Assembly: GCF_020034665.1 (NCBI RefSeq)
Contig: NZ_JAIQDI010000001.1
Coordinates: 558,001 to 622,000 of the forward strand
DNA: 64,000 nucleotides
Direction of reading: 5' to 3'
DNA from: Niabella beijingensis
GTDB lineage: Bacteria > Bacteroidota > Bacteroidia > Chitinophagales > Chitinophagaceae
Shown: positions 27,222 through 35,699 of the stretch, in pieces
Layout of the letters: every line of letters starts with the position of its first letter
Position numbering within the stretch: the first letter of the stretch is position 1
Position numbers and translations under genes: made by a program
The notes under the pieces: model-generated
Seen by the model: the letters and a program-made list of their open reading frames with translations, nothing else
Told to the model about the DNA's origin: nothing
Databases searched by the model: none

Positions 27222-28046
27222 ATGAGTAAAATAGTTCTTATCACAGGAGCATCAAAAGGATTCGGAAAATTATGGGCTGAAGCACTTTTGGAAAGAGGAG
27301 ACAAAGTAGCGGCAACCGCAAGGAACGTTTCTTCATTACAGAATTTGAAAGATAAATACGGCGACAATATTTTGCCTTTAAAGCTTGATGTTAATAACCG
27401 TTCAGAAGTTTTTGAAGTAACGGAACAGGTAGAAAAACATTTCGGAAGAATTGATGTCTTGATTAATAATGCAGGTTTTGGTTTATTCGGAACAACGGAA
27501 GAAACGACAGAACAGCAGGCGAGAGACCAGATGGAAACCAACTTTTTCGGTTCACTTTGGGTAGCACAGGCCGTTCTACCAGTGATGAGAAAACAAAAAA
27601 GCGGACATATCATTCAGATTTCCAGCTTTTTGGGATTAACGACTTTGCCACTTTTAGGATTGTACAACGCTTCAAAATTTGCGATAGAAGGTTTAATTGA
27701 AACGATTGGTTCAGAAACAGCTCATTTGGGAATTAAAACGACATTAATAGAACCTAACGGATTTGCCACAGATTGGGCAGGAGCTTCGGCAGTTCAGACT
27801 TCTTCGGAGATTGCAGATTATAACCCTGTTCGTGCTGCATTTGCCGAAAGTGGGGAAAATCCGGATACCTGGGGAAAACCAGAAGCGACAGTAGAACCTG
27901 TTTTGAATCTTATCGACAATCAAAATCCTCCTCAACGATTATTGTTGGGTAAAATTGCGTATCACGCTATCAATGAGATTTACACCAAAAGATTAAATGA
28001 TATCCAAGAATGGAAAGAAGTGAGTATTGCCGCTCACGGTCATTAA
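27222..28046 (+). CDS. Short-chain dehydrogenase/reductase
   Basis: A 274-residue duplicate of the SDR at 19133 with the same length and the same ending (EWKEVSIAAHGH). It has TGASKGFGKLW, NNAGFGLFG, Ser in QISSFLGL and YNASK. Both copies share the same promoter type, indicating duplication of promoter and gene together. An AraC gene begins 35 bp after its stop and is presumably co-transcribed. Confidence 0.92.
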   Translation: MSKIVLITGASKGFGKLWAEALLERGDKVAATARNVSSLQNLKDKYGDNILPLKLDVNNRSEVFEVTEQVEKHFGRIDVLINNAGFGLFGTTEETTEQQARDQMETNFFGSLWVAQAVLPVMRKQKSGHIIQISSFLGLTTLPLLGLYNASKFAIEGLIETIGSETAHLGIKTTLIEPNGFATDWAGASAVQTSSEIADYNPVRAAFAESGENPDTWGKPEATVEPVLNLIDNQNPPQRLLLGKIAYHAINEIYTKRLNDIQEWKEVSIAAHGH

Positions 28047-28081
28047 AAAAACAGTAAATTAGTATTTCAAATTCAACAGTA

Positions 28082-28972
28082 ATGACACATTATAAAACCC
28101 TTACCGAATTGCATTTGGGGAATCATTGGGATGCTCCTGAACATCCGCTTTTCAGTATGATTGGATGCCAATCGGCGTGTACTTTGGGAAACCGGGAGTT
28201 TACAACAGATTGTTATGTGATAGCTTTCAAAAAAATAAAATCGGGAGTTTTTATGTACGGTCGTACGCAATACGACCACGATAATGGTTGTTTGTTTTTT
28301 GCAAAACCACGTCAAATCATAGAGTTGAAGGACCTTCAATTCGAAGAAAAAGGCTATATGCTGATGATCCACGAAGATTATCTGAATGGACACGAGCTTT
28401 TCAAGGAAATTGAAAAATATAGCTTCTTCGATTATGAAGTAACGGAAGCACTGCATCTTTCGCCAAAAGAAGAACAGATTATACTGGAACTCCACTCAAA
28501 AATTCAGGGAGAATATTTTAATAACCCCGATGAGTACAGCCGTGAGATTATCTTAAGTCATATTTCATCGATTTTAAAATATGCGCAGCGATATTACAAA
28601 AGGCAATTTATCGACCGAGCGCAGGTAACAGGCAAGACAGCTTCCAAGTTTAATGACGCGTTGAAAAAATATCTGGATGAAGGCTTATTAGAGAAAAATG
28701 GTCTTCCGAATGTTGCTTTTTTAGCCGATCAACTTTTTGTTTCTCCAAGATACCTAAGTGACTTATTAAAACAGGAAACCGGAAAAACCGCAATGGAACT
28801 GATTCATATTTTTATGATTTCTGAAGCGAAAAACCTATTGAGATTGGGCGAAAAAGGGGTGGCTGAAATTGCTTATGAATTAGGCTTTGAAAACGCCTCT
28901 TATTTCACAAGATTATTCAAGAAACAGACGGGAATGAAACCTTTGGAGTTTAGGAAATTGCAGATGAACTGA
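28082..28972 (+). CDS. AraC family regulator
   Basis: A 296-residue intact paralogue of the frameshifted regulator at 21325 (shared HYKTLTELH start, RQIIELKDLQFEEKGYMLMI, HEDYL, and the YYKRQFIDRA block). The two HTHs are VAFLADQLFVSPRYLSDLL and GVAEIAYELGFENASYFTRLF. It lies behind a shared-regulon promoter in an SDR-AraC operon, so it may be autoregulated; this intact copy is the best candidate for the regulon's activator. Confidence 0.9.
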   Translation: MTHYKTLTELHLGNHWDAPEHPLFSMIGCQSACTLGNREFTTDCYVIAFKKIKSGVFMYGRTQYDHDNGCLFFAKPRQIIELKDLQFEEKGYMLMIHEDYLNGHELFKEIEKYSFFDYEVTEALHLSPKEEQIILELHSKIQGEYFNNPDEYSREIILSHISSILKYAQRYYKRQFIDRAQVTGKTASKFNDALKKYLDEGLLEKNGLPNVAFLADQLFVSPRYLSDLLKQETGKTAMELIHIFMISEAKNLLRLGEKGVAEIAYELGFENASYFTRLFKKQTGMKPLEFRKLQMN

Positions 28973-28999
28973 AATTAAAACTGCATTACAATTTGTTAC

Positions 29000-29035
29000 A
29001 GTCATAGCAAGAATCAACTTGCTGTGACTTTTTTT
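29000..29035 (+). terminator. Terminator between convergent araC and hxlR
   Basis: AGTCATAGCAAG pairs with CTTGCTGTGACT (one wobble) around AATCAA, followed by seven T. It overlaps the last codons of the convergent hxlR gene. Confidence 0.8.
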
Positions 29036-29370
29036 CTATGTTCCAGGCCCCAGTCTTTCATCGCCATAATTACTTTTTCTAAGGACAATCCGTGTTCAGT
29101 GATTTCATATTCTACTGTTGGGGGAAATGTGTCATGTACGGTTCTGGTAATTAATAGATTTGTCTCCAATTCCTTTAGTTCCTTTGATAAAACCTTATCT
29201 GTAATCTTAGGAATTTCTCTTGCAAGCTCCCTAAACCTTTTACTTCCGAAAGATAAAGAAACGATAATTGGTAATTTCCATTTTCCTTTTAAAATTTCTA
29301 ATGCGTCCTGTATTGGAAGCATTATTTCCATACAAGTTTTTTGTTCAGTACCGTCAGTTACTCTAGCCAT
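29014..29370 (-). CDS. HxlR family transcriptional regulator
   Basis: 118 residues, the usual HxlR length. It has a winged HTH with DALEILKGKWKLPIIVSLSF, then FRELAREIPKITDKVLSKEL and a wing VEYEITEHGLSLEKVI. A single Cys near residue 14 (KTCMEI) is in the position of the redox or aldehyde-sensing Cys of several HxlR proteins. It is divergent from the MBL-fold gene, with repeated dyads between them. Confidence 0.92.
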   Translation of the reverse strand: MARVTDGTEQKTCMEIMLPIQDALEILKGKWKLPIIVSLSFGSKRFRELAREIPKITDKVLSKELKELETNLLITRTVHDTFPPTVEYEITEHGLSLEKVIMAMKDWGLEHRKKVTAS

Positions 29371-29392
29371 AATATTCCATTACTTACTTAAA

Positions 29393-29451
29393 AGATAGTG
29401 CTATCTAAAAAGATAGTAATATCTTTTAGATAGTTACTTGCTTTAATTTTG
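29393..29451 (+). promoter_or_regulatory. HxlR operator dyads and MBL promoter
   Basis: AGATAGTGCTATCT (29393-29406) is a palindrome except for its two central bases. AGATAGTAATATCT (29411-29424) is a near-palindrome of the same type 18 bp on. The -7 box TAATTTTG is at 29444-29451, 22 bases before ATG 29473. The dyads lie between divergent hxlR and MBL genes and would cover the -33 region. Confidence 0.65.
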
Positions 29452-29472
29452 TATCAACAAATTTATAAAAAA

Positions 29473-30366
29473 ATGAATACACTCAACAACATTAAAAATC
29501 CGGGATATTTTAAATTCCAATTAGGAAAACTTCATTTGGCTGTGATTACAGATGGAGTTATTGAAATTGAAAACATTCAGCCAATGTTTGCACCTAATAT
29601 TGAAAAAGAGAAACTCAAAAAATTTTTAAATGAAAATAGGCTTACGGAAGACAAATTAGAATTGGCAGGTAATATTCTTTTAATAACAGACGGGAAGAAA
29701 AATATTCTAATAGACACAGGTAGTGGTGTTATGCTTTCACCTCTTGGTGGCAAGTTAATTGAAAACCTGGCGAATTTAGGTGTTAGTCCTCAAGAAATAA
29801 CGGATATTGTTTTTACTCACGCCCATCCTGACCATATTGGAGGAGTTGTTGACAAAGAAGGCAAATTGGTTTTTGAAAATGCTCATTATTATATTTCAGA
29901 AACAGAATATAAATTCTGGATGTCTGAGGAACCTGACTTTTCAAAAGGTACGAAAAATCAATTTTCCGATTTTGAAATCCAGTTTGCAAGAGACCATTTT
30001 AAACCAATCGATTCAAAACTTACTTTTTATGAAGATAGCGCCGACCTGTTTGGTTTTCTTCGATTGGAACATGCACCAGGTCATACGCCTGGACACACAA
30101 TTATTACCATTACATCTGAGGGAGAAGAATTATTACATATAGCTGATACTTTTCAGCACATATTGTTGGTCGCGCATCCTGAATGGGGTAATCAAATTGA
30201 TTCTGATTTTGAATTAGGTATTAAAACACGAAAAAATCTTCTTGAAAAATTAGCATCTTCAAACCAACTCCTTTTTGGAGATCATTTGCCATATCCCGGC
30301 TTAGGCTTTATCGAAAGAAATGAAGAAGGGTATCGATACATTCCAAAAGCTTTTTATACCGTTTAA
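29473..30366 (+). CDS. MBL-fold metallohydrolase
   Basis: About 297 residues with the metallo-beta-lactamase fold. The metal ligands are visible: THAHPDHIGG (HxHxDH), the His in APGHTPGHT, the Asp in IADTFQH and a final GDHLPYPG. Its length and ILIDTGSG start are those of the quorum-quenching-lactonase-like/aryl-hydrolase branch, but the substrate is open. ATG 29473 is used since the promoter overlaps the upstream alternative at 29449. It is controlled in all likelihood by the divergent HxlR. Confidence 0.9.
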   Translation: MNTLNNIKNPGYFKFQLGKLHLAVITDGVIEIENIQPMFAPNIEKEKLKKFLNENRLTEDKLELAGNILLITDGKKNILIDTGSGVMLSPLGGKLIENLANLGVSPQEITDIVFTHAHPDHIGGVVDKEGKLVFENAHYYISETEYKFWMSEEPDFSKGTKNQFSDFEIQFARDHFKPIDSKLTFYEDSADLFGFLRLEHAPGHTPGHTIITITSEGEELLHIADTFQHILLVAHPEWGNQIDSDFELGIKTRKNLLEKLASSNQLLFGDHLPYPGLGFIERNEEGYRYIPKAFYTV

Positions 30367-30371
30367 AGTAA

Positions 30372-30396
30372 AATCCTCCCAGGTGGAGGATTTTTA
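30372..30396 (+). terminator. Intrinsic terminator after MBL gene
   Basis: AATCCTCC (30372-30379) pairs perfectly with GGAGGATT (30385-30392), followed by T residues. Confidence 0.85.
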
Positions 30397-30410
30397 GTTT
30401 ATGTAAATCT

Positions 30411-30467
30411 GTGCTATTTATTCCTCGAAATGTACTATTTATTCAGGTATAGTTGAAGGTAACTTTG
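30411..30467 (+). promoter_or_regulatory. Shared-regulon promoter, royal-jelly-like operon
   Basis: GTGCTATTTATTC begins at 30411 and GTACTATTTATTC at 30432, so the 13-bp half-sites differ by one base with 21-bp spacing. This is the clearest direct repeat of the set. The -7 box TAACTTTG is at 30460-30467, 49 bp from the first half-site. Confidence 0.8.
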
Positions 30468-30497
30468 TACTATCAAAATTATTGAAATCAAATAAAG

Positions 30498-31568
30498 ATG
30501 AAAATTACATTTAGCCTTTTACCTCTGCTGCTTATCTGCGGATTTGCCAATGCACAATTACAGCAAGTAGCAACTTCGAACTTAGTTTGGAACGGTGTAA
30601 CCACAAGTTCCGATGGAAGAATATTCGTCAACTTCCCTAAAATAGAAGGCGGAAAAGGAATGAGTGTGGGCGAAGTTTTAAAAGATGGGAAAATCATTCC
30701 CTACCCCAATGAAGATTGGAACAATTGGCAACCTGGTGAAGATGTAAACGAAAAGTTTGTAAGGACGAATTCCATACGTATCGTAAATGGTCAGCTTTGG
30801 ATTGTGGATACCGGAACACCTTCAATGGGACAAAATCCGTTATCAGGAAATGCATTAAAATTGGTTTCGATTAATATTAAAACCAATACCATTCAACAGA
30901 TAATTCCCCTTACTGGACTTGCAAAACCTTCAACTTTTATTGATGATCTAAGAATTTCGAGAAACATCATTTATCTGACAGATGCGGGAGAACCGGCTTT
31001 AATTATTTTGGATAAAACGACAGGTAAAGGAAGAAGAGTTTTAGAAAATCAACCTTCAACCACGGATAATTTACCCATAAAAGCGGAAGGGAAAATCATG
31101 AAAGATGAAAAAAGAAATGAAGTGAGAATCCACGCAGACCAATTGGAAATTTCTCCCGATGGGAAATGGCTTTACTTTCAGCCTGCAAGCGGTCCGCTTT
31201 GGAGAGTGGAAACGCAATATCTGAATGATGAAAATATATCTGAAAAAGATCTGGCATCGAAAGTAGAATTATTCTATAAAACCCCATCAACAGGAGGAAC
31301 AGCCATCGATGCAGACGGAAATATTTATGTAAGCGATGTCAATAAAAGCGAAATCATTAAAATATCACCAGAAGGAAAAGAAAGTCTGGTCATTAAAGAC
31401 AAAAGATTGCTTTGGGCAGACGCTTTATGGATTGATGACAACGGCTATCTATGGATTCCCACAGGTCAGCTCAACCGTTTGGCGGCATTTCAAAACGGAA
31501 AAAGCAAAGTGGAACTTCCCGTTGTGATTTACAAGTTGAAAATCAATGCAAAACCTCTAAATAACTAA
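30498..31568 (+). CDS. Secreted major-royal-jelly/yellow-like protein
   Basis: 356 residues with a signal peptide ending near FANAQ. The body is a six-bladed propeller of the major royal jelly/yellow family (SMP-30-like): DGRIFVNFPKIEG, NSIRIVNGQLWIVDTGTP, FIDDLRIS, HADQLEISPDGKWLYF and GGTAIDADGNIYVSDVN repeats. Such proteins bind small molecules or act as lactonases in the periplasm. It is the first of a four-gene operon and has a paralogue (lipoprotein form) at 32563. Confidence 0.85.
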   Translation: MKITFSLLPLLLICGFANAQLQQVATSNLVWNGVTTSSDGRIFVNFPKIEGGKGMSVGEVLKDGKIIPYPNEDWNNWQPGEDVNEKFVRTNSIRIVNGQLWIVDTGTPSMGQNPLSGNALKLVSINIKTNTIQQIIPLTGLAKPSTFIDDLRISRNIIYLTDAGEPALIILDKTTGKGRRVLENQPSTTDNLPIKAEGKIMKDEKRNEVRIHADQLEISPDGKWLYFQPASGPLWRVETQYLNDENISEKDLASKVELFYKTPSTGGTAIDADGNIYVSDVNKSEIIKISPEGKESLVIKDKRLLWADALWIDDNGYLWIPTGQLNRLAAFQNGKSKVELPVVIYKLKINAKPLNN

Positions 31569-31610
31569 GTAAAAAGATCAAACATCATATATAACATTTA
31601 AAAAAAAATT

Positions 31611-32546
31611 ATGAAAGCAATCATATTAAAAGAAGCAGGAAGCGTAGAAAATTTAGAATATGTGGAATTGGCGAGACCTGCCATTAACGAAGGTGAAGTA
31701 TTGATAAAAGTAAAAGCTATCAGTATTAATCCTGTAGACACAAAAAGCCGTTCTGGAAAAGGCGTTTATGGAAGAATAAAAACAGAAAATCCATTGATTT
31801 TGGGTTGGGATATTTCCGGGATCGTGGAAGAAACTAAAAGTTCAGATTTTAAAATAGGCGATGAAGTTTTCGGAATGGTTAATTTTCCCGGACACGGAAA
31901 AGCGTATGCAGAATTTGTAGCGGTTCCAGCCAATCAACTGGCATTAAAACCAAAAAATATCTCTTTTGAAGATGCTGCAGCTTCCACTTTGGTTGCGCTT
32001 ACGGCGTATCAGGCTTTGGTTCACAATGCGAATATTCAGGAAGGGCAAAAAGTTTTGGTTCACGCCGCATCAGGTGGAGTTGGGCATATCGCGGTACAGA
32101 TTGCCAAACATTTGGGAGCGAAAGTAACGGGAACTTCTTCCGCTAAAAACAAAGATTTTGTCTTGGGCCTAGGTGCAGATTCACATATCGACTATCACGG
32201 TTTCGACTGGAAATCAGCGGGCAGAACTTTTGATTTTGTGTTGGATACGATTGGAGGAGATAATATCGACCATTCTCTTGAAGTGACCAAAGAAGGTGGT
32301 TCTATCATCAGTATTCCGACAGGATTGAATGAAGAGGTCACTTCAAAGGCAAACTCTAAAGGAGTGAAAGGTTATTTCATTCTAGTACAATCCAGCGGTG
32401 AGGATATGAAACAGATTGCTTCTTTCTTGGAAAGTGGTGCTGTAAAACCTCATGTTTCAAAGGTTTTTCCTTTCGAACAAATGAGAGAAGCTCATTTGGA
32501 GCAGGAAACGGGCAGAACGGTGGGTAAAATAGTGATAACGCTTTAA
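31611..32546 (+). CDS. Zinc-independent quinone-oxidoreductase-type alcohol dehydrogenase
   Basis: A 311-residue MDR-superfamily protein. The N-terminal GroES-like domain includes ISINPVDTKSRSG and LGWDISGIV; the Rossmann domain has HAASGGVGHIAVQIAKHLG. There are no Cys/His zinc ligands, as in quinone oxidoreductases and enone reductases using NADPH. It follows the royal-jelly-like gene by 42 bp and precedes its lipoprotein paralogue by 16 bp. A role in reducing quinones or enones fits the cargo. Confidence 0.9.
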   Translation: MKAIILKEAGSVENLEYVELARPAINEGEVLIKVKAISINPVDTKSRSGKGVYGRIKTENPLILGWDISGIVEETKSSDFKIGDEVFGMVNFPGHGKAYAEFVAVPANQLALKPKNISFEDAAASTLVALTAYQALVHNANIQEGQKVLVHAASGGVGHIAVQIAKHLGAKVTGTSSAKNKDFVLGLGADSHIDYHGFDWKSAGRTFDFVLDTIGGDNIDHSLEVTKEGGSIISIPTGLNEEVTSKANSKGVKGYFILVQSSGEDMKQIASFLESGAVKPHVSKVFPFEQMREAHLEQETGRTVGKIVITL

Positions 32547-32562
32547 ATCAAAATTTAAAATT

Positions 32563-33699
32563 ATGAAATTGACATATTTAACGGCTATTGCAATGTTGGT
32601 CACATTGTTTACAGCTTGCAATAATAATTCATCAACCAAAGCCGATGCTCAAGAAAACACAATTGAGCAGGTTGCTGAACAAAAGCCAATTTTAGAAGAA
32701 GTTTTTGCAGACAGTACTTATCAATTAACAGGTGTTGCTGTAGCAAAAGACAACCGAGTTTTTGTGAATTATCCTTATTGGCTGGATTCGCATTCCTATT
32801 CAGTGGTTGAGGTGAAAGATGGAAAACCAGTTCCTTATCCCGATGCTGAATGGAATAGCTTTAAAAAAGGTGAAGATGGCCAAAATAAATTTGTATGCGT
32901 TCAAGCAGTGGTGACTGATGACAAAGGATTTCTTTGGGTGGTAGATGCAGCAGGAATCGGGCTTGGAAAAGTATACCAGCACAGCAGTAAAGTGGTTAAA
33001 ATAAATTTAGCCACTAATAAAATCGAGAAAATATACAGATTTCCAGAAAATGTAGTACGAGAAGATGTTTACATCAACGATATCCGGGTGGATAATGAAA
33101 ATGGTTTTGCTTACTTAAGCAATTCAAATACAGGTGGAATCATTGTTTTGAATATTAACACAGGAGAATCAAGATTGGTTTTAGCCAATTCCCCTTCTGT
33201 AAAATCTGACCCGAATTATCATTTTTCTCCATTGGGGACGGAGCTTAAAAAAGGTGACGGTTCTTCACTTAAAGTGAATTCAGATGGTATTGCGCTCACT
33301 CCCGATAATCAATATGTGTACTACAAGCCGCTTACAGATAACCGTTTGTATAGAATTAAAACCGATTTGTTGAGAGATTTTAAGACAACTGAGACTGTTT
33401 TAAACAAAAGTGTAGAAGATTTAGGAAAATTCGTCACAACGGACGGAATGATCTTCGACAAAAAAGGGAATCTATATTTTGGAGATTTGGAGCAGAATTC
33501 AATCGTAAAAATTACTCCGGATTTGAAAATGCAGACGATTGTAAAGGATGATGAACAACTGATCTGGCCAGACAGTTACAGCATTTCTGAAGATGGATAT
33601 TTATACATTTCCAATTCGCAAATTCAGTTGATGCCTTGGTTTCACGAGGGGGTAGTGCAGTTTAAAAAGCCGTTTAAAGTGTTGAGAATTAAAATTTAA
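32563..33699 (+). CDS. Major-royal-jelly/yellow-like lipoprotein
   Basis: 378 residues. The N-terminus has a lipobox (LVTLFTAC, Cys near residue 19), so it is a lipoprotein. The propeller repeats are like those at 30498 (DNRVFVNYPYW, FLWVVDAAGIG, YINDIRVDNENGFAYLSNS, DGIALTPDNQYVYYKPL). Having a secreted and a lipid-anchored paralogue in the same operon, on either side of an oxidoreductase, is unusual. The truncated ykgB follows three bases later. Confidence 0.85.
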   Translation: MKLTYLTAIAMLVTLFTACNNNSSTKADAQENTIEQVAEQKPILEEVFADSTYQLTGVAVAKDNRVFVNYPYWLDSHSYSVVEVKDGKPVPYPDAEWNSFKKGEDGQNKFVCVQAVVTDDKGFLWVVDAAGIGLGKVYQHSSKVVKINLATNKIEKIYRFPENVVREDVYINDIRVDNENGFAYLSNSNTGGIIVLNINTGESRLVLANSPSVKSDPNYHFSPLGTELKKGDGSSLKVNSDGIALTPDNQYVYYKPLTDNRLYRIKTDLLRDFKTTETVLNKSVEDLGKFVTTDGMIFDKKGNLYFGDLEQNSIVKITPDLKMQTIVKDDEQLIWPDSYSISEDGYLYISNSQIQLMPWFHEGVVQFKKPFKVLRIKI

Positions 33700-33702
33700 A
33701 CG

Positions 33703-33918
33703 ATGAAAAGCATTATCCAAATTCTAGCTGACAGCCAAAAGGTTTTTATCAATTTCACCAGGATAGCCATTTTCATTGTGATGGCTTGGATTGGTGGCTT
33801 GAAAGCCTTCCAATATGAAGCAGACGGCATCGTTCCCTTTGTAGCCAACAGTCCCGTAATGAGCTTTTTCTATAATCATCCTGAAGAATACAAAGCGCAT
33901 AAAAGCATTGAATTGTAA
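33703..33918 (+). pseudogene. ykgB: YkgB (DUF417) membrane protein, truncated
   Basis: The first 65 or so codons are YkgB: IAIFIVMAWIGGLKAFQYEA, then DGIVPFVANSPVMSFFY and HPEEYKAH. After about base 33903 the frame enters the tail of an oppositely oriented DUF3945 gene and stops at 33918. Intact YkgB proteins have close to 190 residues and four helices; here only the first helix and one loop remain. It is the last gene of the royal-jelly-like operon. The truncation marks the right boundary of the cargo. Confidence 0.85.
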
Positions 33919-34896
33919 TGTTGCCGAAAATTCTGTTCCTTTTTTAGAAATCATACCCTCTATTTGAAGCGGTTTACCCTCCATTAAAGTTTGCTTTTGA
34001 GTTTCATCAAGTTTTACTCCTTTTATTTCGTCAGGTATCTTAATGAAATCGGTTTTTAGGGCAACCAATTCATTTGTCAGTCTGTCCACACTAATGATTG
34101 ATGGAATGGTTTCTCCTGTTTTCGGATTTGTCAGGTTGACTACACGCCCCATATTTCCGGTATTTAGCAAGTTATCCTTGTCATCTTGATTGAATTTATG
34201 TCCGAAAAATTCAAAGTTGAGGTTGGGCTCTTTACGGATACCGTGAATGGCAACCACGATTTGTCCGTTATCATTCGGCTGTAGCGACAAACGAGCATCC
34301 ATACGGGTAACAGCTGTCCCGAGGTTCAGGCTCACAGGAACCAGTTCATTGGTCTTGTAGCCTTTAAGCAGCGGGTCAAGGAGGTTCATTTTTTCAAGTT
34401 TTTCTTTACTCAACCCAAGATTGTTCATCGTCTCCCAATCTATCTGTTCCGGTTTGTAGCGGTATTCGCTTGTTTCCGGTGTTGTCTGTGTTGTTTCCAT
34501 ATTGTCTTGATTTTCTTGTTTTTTATCCAGGTTTAACTCTGGTTTTAATTCTTGATCTTTCATCACTTTTTCTCCCTCGGGAGTTGGATTGTTTATTTGT
34601 TGCTGCATTTCCTGTGCTTTCTCAACCGCAACAGGTGCAGGTACCTTGAAGAATGAAAAATTGCTAGGGTTCTTTAGCTGGCTAAAAAAATTGGAGAAGA
34701 AGTTGGAGAAGAAGTCTCCATGTTTGTCCACCCGCATAAACTGGTTCTGATTTTTTTTCGTAGGATCAACGGTTTCCATATTCCCGTTATCATCAATACT
34801 CTTTACAGCCTGAATTTTCTTTTTCTCTTTATCCAATACTAGCAGTATGTCTGAAAATTGTTCGGGCATTTTTTGTGTTGTTGTTTCTTCACTCAT
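33724..34896 (-). pseudogene. DUF3945-type element protein, C-terminus replaced by antisense ykgB
   Basis: Residues 1 to about 331 match the DUF3945/DUF4099 protein found in CTnDOT-like elements near the topoisomerase gene: MPEQFSDILLVLDKEKKKIQ, YKPEQIDWETMNNLGLSKE, GTAVTRMDARLSLQPND and GTEFSATLQFNA. From about base 33903 the frame is the reverse strand of ykgB, so the last 60 residues are meaningless. The native C-terminus and the topoisomerase-like gene expected after it are absent, which probably removes part of the excision machinery. Confidence 0.8.
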
Positions 34897-34997
34897 ACTA
34901 TCAAATATTTATTATTCATTGCCGAATGTATAAGAAGCGTTCATTGGTTTAGGACAATTGGCAGTTAAAGGCAGCATTTGTCACAGTTTGGCTTTAT

Positions 34998-35294
34998 TTA
35001 TTTGGCGGGAGGATTAAAACTTTCCCTAATAAACTGGTGTACATCCGATAGTTTGTAGTAGAGTTTTCCGCTAATTGTATAGTAAGGCAGCTTACCGATG
35101 GAGCGATACCGTTGTAATGAGCGGTTACTTATTTTCAACATCTGTAGCAAATCCTGATTATCCAATAATTCTTCACCGTCTATACTGTTACGGCTTCTCT
35201 TGCTTTCATCTATATGCTCTTTTAATAGATCAAGACGTTCTAAAATACGCTCCATCCACGCTATAAATTCAATTCTGTCGATATTCATATTCAT
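34998..35294 (-). CDS. Helix-turn-helix (excisionase-like) protein
   Basis: 98 residues. The C-terminal half is a MerR-like/Xis HTH_17 domain: LLDNQDLLQMLKISNRSLQRYRSIG interrupted only by family variation, followed by YYTISGKLYYKLSDVHQFI. The N-terminal part is a short coiled coil. In CTnDOT-type elements two such small proteins next to rteC act in excision. It is separated from the second HTH gene by 16 bp and is co-transcribed with it. Confidence 0.88.
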   Translation of the reverse strand: MNMNIDRIEFIAWMERILERLDLLKEHIDESKRSRNSIDGEELLDNQDLLQMLKISNRSLQRYRSIGKLPYYTISGKLYYKLSDVHQFIRESFNPPAK

Positions 35295-35310
35295 ATGTTT
35301 AATGGTAGTG

Positions 35311-35664
35311 TTATTGCTTGCCAGTATTCAACTTTCTGCCTTTTTCGATATAGCTTTTGCCTCTTGCCATCAGCTCTTTTACATACTCGTCACTGGTTTG
35401 TACAGCATTGGCATTTAGCATATCCTTGATAGCCCCTATGGTATAGAAATATTGTCCATAAAACTTTGAATAAGCTATCTCACCCTTGGTACGCATTCGC
35501 CATAGGGTTTTTTCGCTGATATGCAGATATTGGCATACCTCATGGTTATTCAACCATAGCTCATCGTAGCTATTTTCCTCCTGTCTTTTAAGGTAATCGG
35601 CAATGGCATTGATACGGTTGTTCAACTGTTTCCATGCCTCTTCTTCAATTGTTATAATTTTCAT
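35311..35664 (-). CDS. Helix-turn-helix (excisionase-like) protein
   Basis: About 117 residues starting at the ATG at 35664; a longer start at 35685 is possible. It has a HTH_17 core: WLNNHEVCQYLHISEKTLWRM followed by FYGQYFYTIGAIKDML. The ending is Lys/Arg-rich. It is upstream of the 98-residue HTH gene in the same operon, downstream of a palindrome-rich region and next to rteC. Together the three form the excision-control block of the element. Confidence 0.88.
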   Translation of the reverse strand: MKIITIEEEAWKQLNNRINAIADYLKRQEENSYDELWLNNHEVCQYLHISEKTLWRMRTKGEIAYSKFYGQYFYTIGAIKDMLNANAVQTSDEYVKELMARGKSYIEKGRKLNTGKQ

Positions 35665-35699
35665 TGCACAACTCTTTAATGTCACTTATGCAAAATTGA

